Notes: generated from the sequence alone by a model not told the origin. A DNA stretch of 64,000 nucleotides from Sorex araneus (GCF_027595985.1 NC_073305.1:24332028-24396027), one strand, 5' to 3'; shown: positions 20,518 through 30,599, counted from the stretch's first letter. Numbers and translations are program-made.

Positions 20518-21150
20518 CACCATCCATGTGGCGAGAGCCACCCCCTAAGACTCCCAACCCAGAGGTATGAGTTTTGCAGTGACGTTGCACATAGGTGATC
20601 ATGGGAGGGGGGAGGGGCGTTACCGGCACGCCCTCCGCCCAGATAAGATCTGGAGCTGCTGTGCTGGAAATAGACTCTCTGCTCCTAAAAACCATGATCC
20701 GAGAGGTCTTCTAACCCATTTTGGCACCCAGAGTGGCTTCCTACAGAAATGCATCTAGACTGTGAACTGAGCTAAAATATCAGAAATCCCAAACCTGTTG
20801 GATTTGCTCACTGTTGCGGCCGTGCGAGCTCATAGAGTCTTCATTCTCAGCAATGAAAGGAAATTATTAAATGATGCCTTTTCAGCAGGCCTGATTGTTG
20901 GGGGGATACTCCAGACAATAATAGTGAGTTCTCCATTGAAATATTGAATGTATTCAAAGTATAGAGAGGATAAAATGAAGATCATTAGCTACTTAGGTGG
21001 GGGATAGGTGGGAGGGGGATATATTGGGGTTCTAGGTGGTGGAACATGTGCACTGGTAAAGGGATGGGGGTTTAATCATTATATGACTGAGACTTAAACC
21101 TGAAATCTTTGTATTTTTTCACGGTGATTTAATAAAATAAAATTTTTTAA
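20518..21150 (+). mobile_element. Nested L1-tailed retroposon, complete (633 bp)
   Basis: Bounded by a 10-bp TSD inside a type A SINE, so both ends are defined. The first ~440 bp are unlike L1 ORF2 or the L1 3'UTR. They include the GC-rich GGCGTTACCGGCACGCCCTC near 20617, then GGAAATAGACTCTCTGCTCC and GTTGCGGCCGTGCGAGCTC. The last ~180 bp follow the L1 3' end: GTGGGAGGGGGATATATTGG, TGTGCACTGGTAAAGGGATG, CACGGTGATTTAATAAAAT. No open frame longer than about 64 codons. Best reading: a non-autonomous retroposon that parasitises L1 through a shared 3' end. A 5'-truncated copy of a different L1 subfamily with a divergent 3'UTR is the alternative. Confidence 0.7.
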
Positions 21151-21205
21151 AAAGCCCTGAGCAACATCAGTTGGGCTCAAATGCAAAATAAAATAAAAAT
21201 AAATA
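21151..21205 (+). repeat. Type A SINE, 3' part (interrupted)
   Basis: Continuation of the copy beginning at 20380: AGCCCTGAGCAACATCAGTT, then an A-rich tail with AAATAAAAT units. Confidence 0.75.
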
Positions 21206-21431
21206 CAATGACTTGGAGGATGTGGTAATCTCAGTACTAACAGAGATAGGGCTATCCTATCTTAATCATATGCATGTTACAAATGTACTTCGCAAAACTG
21301 TTTCTGTGACACAGTAGATTTATTTTCATGGTTATTTTAACAGATATATTCATTTTAATTTGCATAGGAGGAATAGGTACCACATATAGTGATACAGACG
21401 CCCATATAGCTTGTCTATAATAAGCTGATTT

Positions 21432-21588
21432 GTGGGACTGGAGACATAGTATAGCAGGCAGGGCATTTGCCTTACATGCAATCCCTGGCATACCATATGT
21501 TCCTGGATCCTGTGAGGAGTGAAATTTAAACTGAGAGCCAGCAGTAAGCCCTGATCCATTGATGTGACCTAAAGCCAAACAAAAAAGT
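21432..21588 (+). repeat. Type A SINE
   Basis: GTGGGACTGGAGACATAGTA, GGGCATTTGCCTTACATGCA, a deletion over box B, CATACCATATGTTCCTGGAT and the tail AAGCCAAACAAAAAAG. Confidence 0.85.
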
Positions 21589-21884
21589 TGCTGATTTGAA
21601 TGATAAAAGTAGCTATTTAAAATGAAGTAATTAATAAAGTCATATTTTTTCTTAATTTTCACTATAATTTAATCATAACACCATATAGTTGCATCAGATA
21701 GTTGCATTACTAATATGAGAATAACATCCCCCTTGTCCTTTTTATCTTTTATCACAGGTTTTGTCTCTGATCAGTCATTTCCTTTCCTTTCTGTCAAAAA
21801 CTAATTAGACTATAAGAGGTATTTCTAAAGCACTCGTTCTTTTTAGTTTATTTGTGTGCTTTTTAATTTTTGTTTTAGAATCCC

Positions 21885-22034
21885 ACCTGACAATACTCAG
21901 AGATTACTCCTGGTTCAGTATTCAGGAATCACTCCTGGCAGTACTCAGGGAACCATATGTAGTGTTGGGGATCAAACCTAGATTGCCACATACAAGGCCA
22001 GAGACTTACTCACTGAACTATCACTCTGGCTCCA
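21885..22034 (-). repeat. Type A SINE
   Basis: Reverse-strand copy: CTCAGAGATTACTCCTGGTT, CTCAGGGAACCATATGTAGT, GGGGATCAAACCTAGATTGC and the head ACTATCACTCTGGCTCC. It faces the plus-strand copy at 22159-22327. Confidence 0.88.
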
Positions 22035-22158
22035 GCAATTGTTCCCTGGGCCTTAGACTACAAAATGTTAAATTTGAAAGAAAGCAGTACATTTTTCTTT
22101 GAAAAAATAACTTTTAAAACTCTCTGTATTTATGCTGTTCAATGGAACTGTGATGCAA

Positions 22159-22327
22159 TGGGCCAGAGCAATAGTACAGAGAATAGGATGCTTACATTCC
22201 ATTCAGCCAACCTGGGTTTGATCCCCAGCATCCCATACAGTCCCCAGAGCGCTACCAAAACTAATTCCTGAGTTGCAGAGCCAAGAGCAACCTCTGAGCA
22301 TTGCCAGGTATACCCCAAAGACAAAGA
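22159..22327 (+). repeat. Type A SINE
   Basis: TGGGCCAGAGCAATAGTACA, box B GGTTTGATCCC, CAGCATCCCATACAGTCCCC, tail TACCCCAAAGACAAAG. It lies 124 bp from the inverted copy to its left. Confidence 0.9.
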
Positions 22328-22422
22328 TTTAAATGTGATGAAAGTAAAATGTATGACTAAAATTTATTCTGAGTCACACTGAGGAAGACTAAGTAAGGCA
22401 CAAGTGAAGTTAGGTTTAGTGA

Positions 22423-22468
22423 TTTTAATATTTTAACATCTAATAAATTAAATGTTAAAATATTAAAA
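22423..22468. repeat. Perfect 17-bp inverted repeat
   Basis: TTTTAATATTTTAACAT (22423-22439) and its exact complement (22452-22468) enclose a 12-nt AT-rich loop. No run of T follows at a position that would suggest function; it is probably a chance or slippage-derived AT palindrome. Confidence 0.85.
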
Positions 22469-22693
22469 ATATTTAATGTGAAATCCATGTTAAATATTTG
22501 GCATATTCTACTTTTCTCTACTCTTTGAAATTTAGTGTGTATTTTACACATATAGTGCCTATTTTCTAGAGAGCTACAATTGCATAACTCAGTAGCTATA
22601 TGTAACTTTTGGCTATTATAGTGCACCAATGAGCTCTAGGCAGTTTTCAAACTTTCAGAAATTATTCCTGAATGATTAATCTAAGACATAAAT

Positions 22694-23060
22694 TTCTTTT
22701 TCTTCTTCTTCTTCTTCTTCTTCTTCTTCTTCTTCTTCTTCTTCTTCTTCTTCTTCTTCTTCTTCTTCTTCTTCTTCTTCTTCTTCTTCTTCTTCTTCTT
22801 CTTCTTCTTCTTCTTCTTCTTCTTCTCCTTCTCCTCCTTCTTCTCCTCCTCCTCCTCCTCCTCCTCCTCCTCCTCCTCCTCCTCCTCCTCCTCCTCCTCC
22901 TCCTTCTCCTTCTCCTCCTTCTCCTTCTCCTTCTCCTTCTCCTTCTCCTTCTCCTTCTCCTTCTCCTTCTCCTTCTCCTTCTCCTTCTCCTTCTCCTTCT
23001 TCTCCTTCTCCTCCTCCTTCTCCTTCTCCTTCTCCTCCTCCTTCTCCTTCTCCTTCTCCT
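22694..23060. repeat. (TTC/CTC/CTTCTC)n polypyrimidine microsatellite
   Basis: Three zones: about 42 perfect TTC triplets (22701-22826), a CTC-rich zone (about 22843-22903), and a CTTCTC hexamer zone (about 22904-23060). The complement is pure GAA/GAG. The 130-residue poly-leucine frame on the plus strand and the Lys/Glu frame on the minus strand are products of the repeat and not genes. Confidence 0.98.
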
Positions 23061-23199
23061 TATGAGGTACTGGAGATGGAGTAAGAGTTGCCCATTTGCA
23101 AGGCAAGGGAACCTTGACCCCAGTGCTCTCTTTCTTTCTCTCTTTTGCCTTGAGATTAATTATCTTTAAGAAATTCTTAATTCTCACAAAAAATAAAAG

Positions 23200-24040
23200 T
23201 TTGGGTTTCTTTGTATTTTTTTACATACGACTGCAGTACAAGGTTGTCTTGTGTGGTATGTGACTCTGGATCTGCTCCAGTTGACATGAGATACCCACTT
23301 TATCAGTCATGCTTAGCTCAAGAAACAGTAATTTTGGGGAAATGTAATCAGCTAATCCTGATTCTGTATGGACACGGGTGAAGAGGTGGCACATTAAATG
23401 AAATGATCAATGTGGAGATAACACCTAGAAGAAACAATAGGATTTATGAAGCTGAGAAAGATAATGCTGATTAGCAAGCTGGGAAAGACTTTCCTGTTGT
23501 CTCAAGGGAGAGGTTGAAGCAGAAAGGAGCTCAGAGTCTGAGACAGAGGCAGCTCCCTGAAAGACCTGAGCAAAGTTTTACAGCCCTGGTAGAATGGAAA
23601 ACCTTTGGGATCTTTATGTGCTTGGTTTACTCTATTGGACACGAAGGATTAATAAACATCAGGGCTGTCAATATGAGCTTGCTTTTCCAAATTGAGCATG
23701 CAGCAGAATGCTTGTTTACATCTGATGGAGGTAAAGAAGTGGGAGAGAAAGAGACAGAGAGAGGGAGGGAGGGACAAAAAGAGGAGAGAGAAAAGAGAGA
23801 TGAGGGGAGAGAGAGAAAGAGAGAAAGAGAGAGAGAGCTAACTCTCGGGAGCAAAGTAAAGTAGAAGTAGAGACATCAATCATTGACATAGGGACACCAG
23901 ACCTGTTCTCTTCTATTGATGATTTCTCTTAGGTGTCCACAGAAAGACAACAGAACACCAAACCTAGCATAGTCTCTTGTTTCTTGATACTTACTTTTAT
24001 GCCAGTATTCATTCTGCTGAACCTTATGTCCACACGAGAG
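23200..24040. other. Unique-looking block with GA-rich tract
   Basis: No repeat recognised in 23200-23735. A GA-rich low-complexity tract covers about 23738-23838 (GAGAGAGAGAAAGAGAGAAA). The 116-codon frame at 23514-23864 ends inside that tract and has no recognisable domain. Confidence 0.5.
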
Positions 24041-24047
24041 TCCTCTG

Positions 24048-24222
24048 TGGAGAGAGATAGCTCAATGGATTGACTACATGCTTTGCATTTAAAACCCAGG
24101 TTTAATCCACATAACTGTATGGTAAGGGACCATGCACCACCAGAAGAGACCCATGGAAGAGTCATAAGTAGCCCCAACACACTGCAGGTGTGGCACCTAA
24201 AAGACAATACAAAAACAAAAGG
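24048..24222 (+). repeat. SINE-like copy, highly diverged
   Basis: GGAGAGAGATAGCTCAATGG and CCCAGGTTTAATCC preserve the positions of box A and box B. The body (CATGCACCACCAGAAGAG, CTGCAGGTGTGGCACC) is far from type A, and the tail is AATACAAAAACAAAAGG. Confidence 0.55.
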
Positions 24223-24384
24223 GGTACTTGAGGAAACAGCGGAAAGGTCTTGGTCTCTAGTTTGCAGAATAGTAACCTGGACTACCCTTATTCTCCAGAT
24301 ATATTGTGCAACAGGAGGAGACTATGAAACTAAGCTCCTGGAAGCACACAGCCGCATTTGCAGACGCGTGACATCTTATAGCAT

Positions 24385-24664
24385 AGTTATCCCTCTCAGA
24401 GAACCTGGCAAGCTACCAAGAGTTTTCTGCCCACACAGCAGAGCCTAGCAATCTCCCTGTGGCGTATTCATATGCCAAATACAGTAACAATGATGGGTCT
24501 CATTCCTGTGACCCTGAAAGAGCCTCTAATGTGGCACCATTGGGAAGAACAAGTAAAGAGAGGCTGCTAAAATCTCAGGGCTAGGATGGATAGAGATGTT
24601 ACTGGGCCTGCTCAAGCAAATCGATGATCAATGGGATGACAGTAATACAGTGATACAGTGATGA
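24385..24664 (+). repeat. Long-form type B element with extra module
   Basis: Left part is type B (CTCTCAGAGAACCTGGCAAG through GCGTATTCATATGCC). Then, after CAGTAACAATGATGGGTCTC, comes an ~85-bp segment absent from ordinary type B (ACCCTGAAAGAGCCTC, TTGGGAAGAACAAGTAAAG, GAGGCTGCTAAAATCTCAGG), before rejoining type B at GAGATGTTACTGG and ending in ATACAGTGATACAGTGATG. There is no tRNA head here. The 130 bp upstream (from about 24250) may belong to the same longer element. Confidence 0.75.
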
Positions 24665-24814
24665 AATGCTTTGAAAATATTATGAATGAATAAGTAATAC
24701 ATGTGAAAAGTAATTTAGTAAATATTGGTTATAAAATCAAAAAATTCTATAGGGATTCAGTGTACTTATTTTCAGTTGTCTATATTTTTTAAATTTCATA
24801 ACAAAATGGTGGGA

Positions 24815-24985
24815 GGGGCTGGAGAGATAGTATAAGGGATAAGGCAGTTGTCTTGCACACAGTCATCCTTGTTCAACCCCCAACACCACATCTGGTCCCT
24901 CAATAATCTTAGTAATCCCTAAGAAAAGTGCCAGGAGTAATCCACTACCACATCCAGGTATGGCCCAAACCTGATATGTACCCAA
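24815..24985 (+). repeat. Type A SINE
   Basis: GGGGCTGGAGAGATAGTATA, box B decayed to TGTTCAACCCC, ACCACATCTGGTCCCTCAA, GTGCCAGGAGTAATCC. Confidence 0.85.
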
Positions 24986-25096
24986 AAATCAGGGGGATGG
25001 AAATGAAATTAGTTGTCCACTTTAGTACTTTATTAGGAACAAATTACATTGTTACCCAATACCATATAGAGTAATCAATTAAAAATAAACAAACCT

Positions 25097-25150
25097 TGAG
25101 AATGAGAGTAAATCTCAGTTATATAGCACATGCCTTGCATGTATGAGGCG
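25097..25150 (+). repeat. Possible SINE head remnant
   Basis: AATGAGAGTAAATCTCAG...ATAGCACATGCCTTGCATGT resembles the head only; there is no body. Confidence 0.35.
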
Positions 25151-25688
25151 ACCATAAAAATTTCAGAAAATAAACAAATAAATAAACAAACTTTCAGAAA
25201 AAAACCTTCGGCTTTAGGGATTTTAGGTATGACAACGAAAGCTGTCATAGAAAAAGAATTGATAAATTGGCACAGAAATTTTTTAAGTTTATGTTTTAAA
25301 AACATTAAGAAGGTGAAAAGAATGGGAGAGAAGATATTTTTGTAAAAGATATCCATGCCCAGACTTTATAAGGCATCTTGTAAGTCAGCAATAGACAATT
25401 CCACTGAGTAGAGAAAACATAAAATTTCACATCACTGAAAAAAGTTCGTGAAATGATGCACAGTATCATTAATCTTTAGGGCAAAATACAACACACTTCA
25501 TATCCTCTAGAAGCTTATAATAAAAAATACAAAGAAAGTGGTGATGATAGACAGAATGCAGAGCACCCATACACTTATGCTGGGAATACCAAGTAGTGCA
25601 ACTACTTTAGAAAATAGCTCGACAGTTTTCTAAAACACGCAATGTAGCAAGTACCTATTTATGGTGTTCTTAAAAGAAAAATGAAAAT

Positions 25689-25856
25689 GTAGTTCTATGT
25701 AGCACTGTCACTGTAGCACTGTTGTCCCATTGTTCATCGAGTTGCTTGAGCGGGCACCAGTAACGTCTCCATTGTGAGACTTGTTACTGTTTTTGGCATA
25801 TCGAATATGCCACAGGTAGCTTGCCAGGCTCTGCCGTGCAAGAGTAGTTCTATGTA
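25689..25856. repeat. 13-bp TSD pair around truncated type B SINE
   Basis: GTAGTTCTATGTA at 25689-25701 is repeated exactly at 25844-25856, bracketing the SINE at 25702-25843. Confidence 0.9.
25702..25843 (-). repeat. Type B SINE, 5'-truncated
   Basis: Runs from GCACTGTCACTGTAGCACTG (complement of the ACAGTG tail) to CTCTGCCGTGCA and lacks the whole tRNA-like head. Because the TSD directly brackets the truncated body, the loss happened during insertion. No poly(A) is present at the 3' junction. Confidence 0.93.
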
Positions 25857-25997
25857 AGAACCTAAAAGGTAATGTTCAGAGCAGTATTACTAAAAATTGC
25901 AGAAACTGATACCAATCAAAATATTCAACTGATAAATGCTTAGACATAATGAAGTATATACATAGAAGAATGTATTTAGCAATTAAAGGGATAAACG

Positions 25998-26160
25998 GAT
26001 CAGAGTCAAAGTACAGCACGAAAGGCACTTGTGTGCCTGTTTAATCTCAGGCACCTCGTATGATCCTCTGAGCACCACTGGGAGTGATCCCGGAGTGCAG
26101 AGCTAGGAGTAAGCCCTGATTGCCTTCAGGCCCCGCAACCAATAAATAAATAAATAAAAG
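25998..26160 (+). repeat. Type A SINE, diverged
   Basis: Head mostly lost (CAAAGTACAGCACGAAAGGC). The body is good: GTATGATCCTCTGAGCACCA, GTGATCCCGGAGTGCAGAGC. The tail is a run of AAAT units. Confidence 0.8.
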
Positions 26161-26529
26161 ATAAAATAAAATATAGGAATAAACTAAAATATATTCTAAT
26201 GTTATTTGGTAGAGAGTTAAGAACATTTTTTTCTGAGTGAAGGAAGCCAGATACTAAAAGAAACCATTGCAGCATTCATTTGTAGACAAGGTTTTTAAAA
26301 GGATAACTCTATAAAGAAGTAGATAAAATTCACTTTGTACGACCAAGGTAGGTCTTTGGGATTTGATAAAAGTATTCTCAAGATAAACTATTCTGGTGTG
26401 ATATTTACACACTCCTATGAATTCAGTAAAATTTAGTGATTATAGGAACACTTAAAACTGGTTAGTTTTAGTAACATGGGAGTAAAAGACTTGGAAATCT
26501 AAGACTGGAGTCTCTACGGTGATAAAAAT

Positions 26530-26742
26530 AGTCTAATGCTCTGAGAATGGAATCTAGAGTGCTGTTTGCTTCATTCTCACTGTATGGCTCTAGAAGTTAC
26601 CCTCTCTGTGGCTTACTTTATTCCTATGTAAATATGAATAACAATAATATCTATCTCATACTAATGTTGAGAAAATTAAATTAACTAAACAGTACTTTCG
26701 CACAGCATTTAGCACATTGATAGCTTAATAAATGTCAAGTCT
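26530..26742 (-). repeat. MIR SINE fossil, nearly full
   Basis: Reverse-complement reading of MIR is clear: GAATGGAATCTAGAGTGCTG, AGAAGTTACCCTCTCTGTGG, GAATAACAATAATATCTATC, GAGAAAATTAAATTAACTAA, and TAGCACATTGATAGC with TAATAAATGTCAAG at the outer end. Confidence 0.82.
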
Positions 26743-26828
26743 TATTACCACGATAATGATGATGTAGAGAAATTGTCCATAATTTCAGTGTCTCTTTGGG
26801 CTCAAAGAACTTAACCTTGAATAAATGT

Positions 26829-27040
26829 GGTGGGTTGTTTTTTTTTTTTAAGATTGGTACTGAGTTTTGTGAATATCTTTCTCTAAACGATCTGGAGTGG
26901 CATGCTTTTCTAGTTCCTTAGCTGATTTCTAATTTTACTGTCTTAGTCTTAGTTCTTTTAATTTCTTCTCATCAGCCTTCTCCAAGTGATCTCCAGCAGC
27001 CTCATTTGCAACTTCCTGCAGTGCTGCTTAACTCTGATCA
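26829..27040 (-). pseudogene. Processed pseudogene of a coiled-coil protein
   Basis: On the minus strand a single frame (from about 27015 down to 26860) reads AALQEVANEAAGDHLEKADE, then KKLKELRLRQ, two close stops, then KSAKELEKHATPDRLEKD, with a further in-frame stop just upstream. Charged, heptad-like composition and preservation of frame across the stops suggest a decayed coding segment. The plus-strand T-run at 26838-26850 would be the complement of a poly(A) tail soon after the end of the frame. The parent gene is not recognised, and no TSD was found. A chance frame is the alternative. Confidence 0.45.
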
Positions 27041-27059
27041 GCATTGATACAATTATGTA

Positions 27060-28955
27060 TAAAAGTCATTCAGAGTGGCTCAATGAGAGTCTGAGATCAT
27101 TTTACAAAGTTAAATACCTATGCTCTGGTGCACTCATTTTGTCATGGCTTCCTTAAACACTTACACACTTGTTTTCTTGTAATATAGATGTCTGTTGGTG
27201 CCTGTTTAGAGAAAATCCTGTTTATAAGATACTTTTGCATTGTTCAACTTCCTTGGGGGGTGAGTGGGTGTGCAAAGAGAGTGAAAGTCAAATTTCTTTT
27301 TACAGAAGTTGGGAGATTGCCAGTCATACAAATTGAATAGACTAAATTTAAGATTATTTGAAAATAAAAAGCAATTGTGTAAGTCTTCTAGAACACTAAC
27401 AATGTGAACTAACTGTTAACCAAGTGTTTTCATGAAGTGGTCCTGCTGGGACTTCTTTTAATTTGGCAATTAGCAGCATCATTTACATACAAATAAAGAA
27501 TTTACTGGAGTCCTATAAAACAGTTCAACCCCAACCCCAATTAAGGTCAACATCCAAAAGAGATCTTGTTAATCCGACTTGTGGTGCAAATATTTCCTTA
27601 GTACTCAGTATAAAAAAATTGCCTTGCAATCAAATTTGAAAGGGAAATCAAGAACTAAAATTGAATTATTTGAGTTAACAAATCTTAAGAGTATAACAGA
27701 AATGGTTGACTACCACATATCATAGTTAGTTCCACTTTTCGAGGGTTGTTTTTATTTTTTTTTTAAGCATTTCACCCTAAGCTGGTTGTTTCATCAGGGC
27801 ATGGGAAGAAATTATATGAATCTATACCAAGTCCCTTATGTTTTACTTAAGAACTGAGAAGAGAGGTGAAAATACCTTCCCCAAGGTCACTCTCACTTGT
27901 TGGCAGATGCACTAAGCAGGAACTCTTCTTTTCTGACTCCCACTTACTTCCATTTGCTGTCTGATTTGTTGAGCTGAATTCTATTTTGGTTTTGCCAAAA
28001 CTCATTTCCTTTCTGTCTTGAGCTCCATGAGTCATACCTACGAGGGAGCAAACTCCCTATCCATGGCTCAGCTTTATCGGTTTCTCTAACTCACCTTTGT
28101 CAATCAGCGTTTTAACTGGCTGCTACATTTATAGCACATTCCCAACAGAAGCAGAGTGAGAAAATCAGGAAGAATTTTTCTAAGGTGGGGTGTTGTATGA
28201 TTCGAGTAGCAAATCAGAATTCCTTTCACTCATAATTAGCTCTTGTAAGTCTTTTTTCGTATTACTGTCCCTTCAGCAAGGCTAATTCCCGGTATTTCTG
28301 CCATGTCTTTAGGTAAGGACTGTTAGTAGTACAGATACCTACAAAATTCAAGCACCTAAGAAGAAGACAGATGGTATTTGCTTGTTTAGTACGAAGCAGG
28401 TGCTTCCGAGTGCCATCGAAGTGCTGTAGGGTTGTGAAATCACCTCATTTTTAAAAAATAAATTCTAAGTCTAAACTTCTGCCTAAAGCCTCCCAATTTA
28501 TAATGCTGGCTTACTATTATGATCTAAAAAGAATAGAGTCCCAGTAAAGGTAGCCTGTGTACCCCCCAGTTTGTGACTTCTTAAACTCATTAATGAGTTC
28601 ACTTCAAAATTTCACATCTATATAGGAGAACCTGTTGTATGTTGAGTACTGTGACACATAGTTTTATTCTGTACTCAATGAAAAGTCAATTTCAAAAGCT
28701 GATTTCCTTGGTATGCTGGACTTCCTAAAATTCCTCTACTCCCTGAAACTGCAGTTACTATAAAACTGTACTCCCTTTCCAATAGTTTCTTCTAACTTTT
28801 CATAAACTCAGCTCTGTTCAAGACATTTTCTCATGATTATATTTTTAAAAAATAAAGACTTGATGTGACTGGCATTTGGATGTGTTTACATCAATATAAC
28901 TCCCTCTGGTACTGCTGATATGCACCATGTGTATCTATAACTTTTCTACAATGCT
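27060..28955. other. Unique-looking noncoding block
   Basis: No SINE, L1 or coding exon recognised over 1.9 kb, unusual for this window. Stretches such as 27420-27510 (TTAATTTGGCAATTAGCAGC) look non-repetitive and are candidates for conserved noncoding sequence, which only alignment could show. Confidence 0.4.
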
Positions 28956-28959
28956 CTTC

Positions 28960-29220
28960 CAGCTCAATCTTGGTTTTTCTTCTTTTTCTCTTATTTCAGC
29001 CTTCAATACATGAGGAAATTTTGGCTGTTCCACTTGGTCTTGCAAATCCCTGGAACCTTCCACTCTCCTTGTTCATTTCTTCTGATATAGTCTACTATGC
29101 ATGGACTAAGTCATCTCATCAAAGTACCATTCTAGTTTTCTTTTCTTCAGTATTATCAACTACCTACCCACATCTTCACCCTGTTATTAACTACTCTGAT
29201 TTCAGATATGCTACCATAGC
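28960..29220 (+). repeat. Possible old L2-like fragment
   Basis: CTTGCAAATCCCTGGAACCTTCC and the surrounding C/T-rich text vaguely resemble the 3' region of mammalian L2. An 86-codon open frame (28970-29230) crosses it but has no recognisable domain. Weak. Confidence 0.25.
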
Positions 29221-29288
29221 TATTTTTTAAAAGAATTTGAGAGTGGAAATCCTGACTCAAGTTTTTTGTTAAATAACAATGCTTTCCT

Positions 29289-29467
29289 GGGCTGGAGTGA
29301 TATCACAGTGGGTAGGGCATTTACCTTGCACTCGGCCCACCCAGGTTTGATTCCCAGCATCCCATATGGTCCCCCTAGCATTGCCAGGAGTAATTCCTGA
29401 GCACAGAGCCAGGAGTAACCCCTGAGCATTGCTGGATGTGGCCCAAAGCAAAAAAAAAAAAAAACCC
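29289..29467 (+). repeat. Type A SINE, full length with TSD
   Basis: GGGCTGGAGTGATATCACAG, box B GGTTTGATTCC, CAGCATCCCATATGGTCCCC, tail of about 15 A. ATGCTTTCCT flanks both sides (29279-29288 and 29468-29477). Confidence 0.95.
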
Positions 29468-29481
29468 ATGCTTTCCTAATA

Positions 29482-29612
29482 CTGATTTTTAATTGAAATA
29501 TGACATACTTGTTTCAATGTACAACATAATGATTCAATATGTCTATATGTTGTGATGACCATAAGTCTAGTTAGCATTCATTAACACACAAGGTCAACAA
29601 TTTTTTCTAGTG
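29482..29612 (-). repeat. Old L1 (L1M-type) 3' fragment
   Basis: TGTACAACATAATGATTCAA, GTTGTGATGACCATAAGTCT and GTTAGCATTCATTAACACAC match text I recall from ancient mammalian L1 3' regions read on the reverse strand. Confidence 0.6.
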
Positions 29613-29700
29613 TTGGGAACCATGTTGGAGACAAGTGTTCCTAGTGTTGGGAACTAAGTATTGGGAACTAAAAATTTCTAGTGCTTCTAATGTTGGGAAC
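29613..29700. repeat. Degenerate GTGTTGGGAAC repeats
   Basis: The word (G)TGTTGGGAAC(T/C) recurs four times at uneven spacing, one of them as TATTGGGAACT; two copies are preceded by TTCTAGTG or TCCTAGTG. Confidence 0.7.
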
Positions 29701-29704
29701 TAAG

Positions 29705-30420
29705 ATCTATCCTCAGAAACTTGAAATATCTGTGACCCTAAACCAAAAAGTAAAATCTCAGGGAGAGAGTTAACTTGTACTGAGTAACTCTGCAATGACT
29801 GATCCATATAGTAATTTTCTAGAAGATGCAACAATTCTATGAAATGTAACATTTTAGATGCCTAATTTCTGATATTTATCCTTATTTTTGCTGAGTCAGA
29901 GATCTCAAATTAGATGTGCCCTTCTGTTACCTTTCCAACATTGCTTCTTTCCTCATATATCTTAGCAGACAGTCTGGTTATGGTATTTGTCTCTGGGTCA
30001 ACAGATACAGTTGAAACTTGAATTCTGCATATTGTGATCTAATGAACTAAGACAAGTTAATATTGGTAAGTTGCCATTTCCTCGGGTAACCTAAGGTACC
30101 ACTACCTTCCTTGTTACAGGAAAATCTTATGTAAATAACTCTTAGTGTTAAAGGTTATGATGCAACTTATTTCAAATCTTTGTTCTGCCATTGGGCATCT
30201 GTAAAAGTCTCTGGAATAAAGATGCATACACATGGTTTGATAAATCTTTTGCTCATTGCTTTCTGTAATATCTGGCACATAGAATACTGTATTAGGAAAA
30301 ATGAAGCTCGTAATTTTGGCAGTGTTGAGTTTTTGTATTGCAATGAATTCTTTATCTGCAAGGAACAACTAACAGTGAATGCTTAGGTACAGTGATTTTA
30401 GTCATAGTCACTTGTGACAA
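29705..30420. other. Unique-looking noncoding block
   Basis: Nothing recognised. Overlapping short frames near 30114-30386 on both strands have no domain. Confidence 0.4.
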
Positions 30421-30424
30421 GTTT

Positions 30425-30575
30425 TTTATCCTCACAGCTCACCTATGCAGTATTTATAAGAAACATGTACTATGTCCATTTCATGGAGGAGAAAACTTTC
30501 CCAGTCATATACTACTTGGAATATAGGATACACAGGTGTACACTTCTAAATCTGCTCTCTTAATCCTATCATATT
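30425..30575 (+). repeat. MIR-like SINE fossil
   Basis: ATCCTCACAGCTCACCTATG, CTATGTCCATTTCATGGAGG and AGAAAACTTTCCCAGTCATA follow the MIR order (oligo-purine 'GAGGAAACTGAGG' equivalent, then the GTCACAC equivalent). Confidence 0.55.
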
Positions 30576-30599
30576 AGATATCCAGAAATGCTAAAGAAA

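Noticed and set aside
22672-23187. Poly-leucine (plus) and Lys/Glu-rich (minus) open frames of about 165 codons
   Set aside because: Translations of the TTC/CTC microsatellite, with no sequence outside the repeat supporting a gene.
23514-23864. 116-codon plus-strand frame
   Set aside because: C-terminal half is the GA-rich low-complexity tract; N-terminal half has no recognisable domain.
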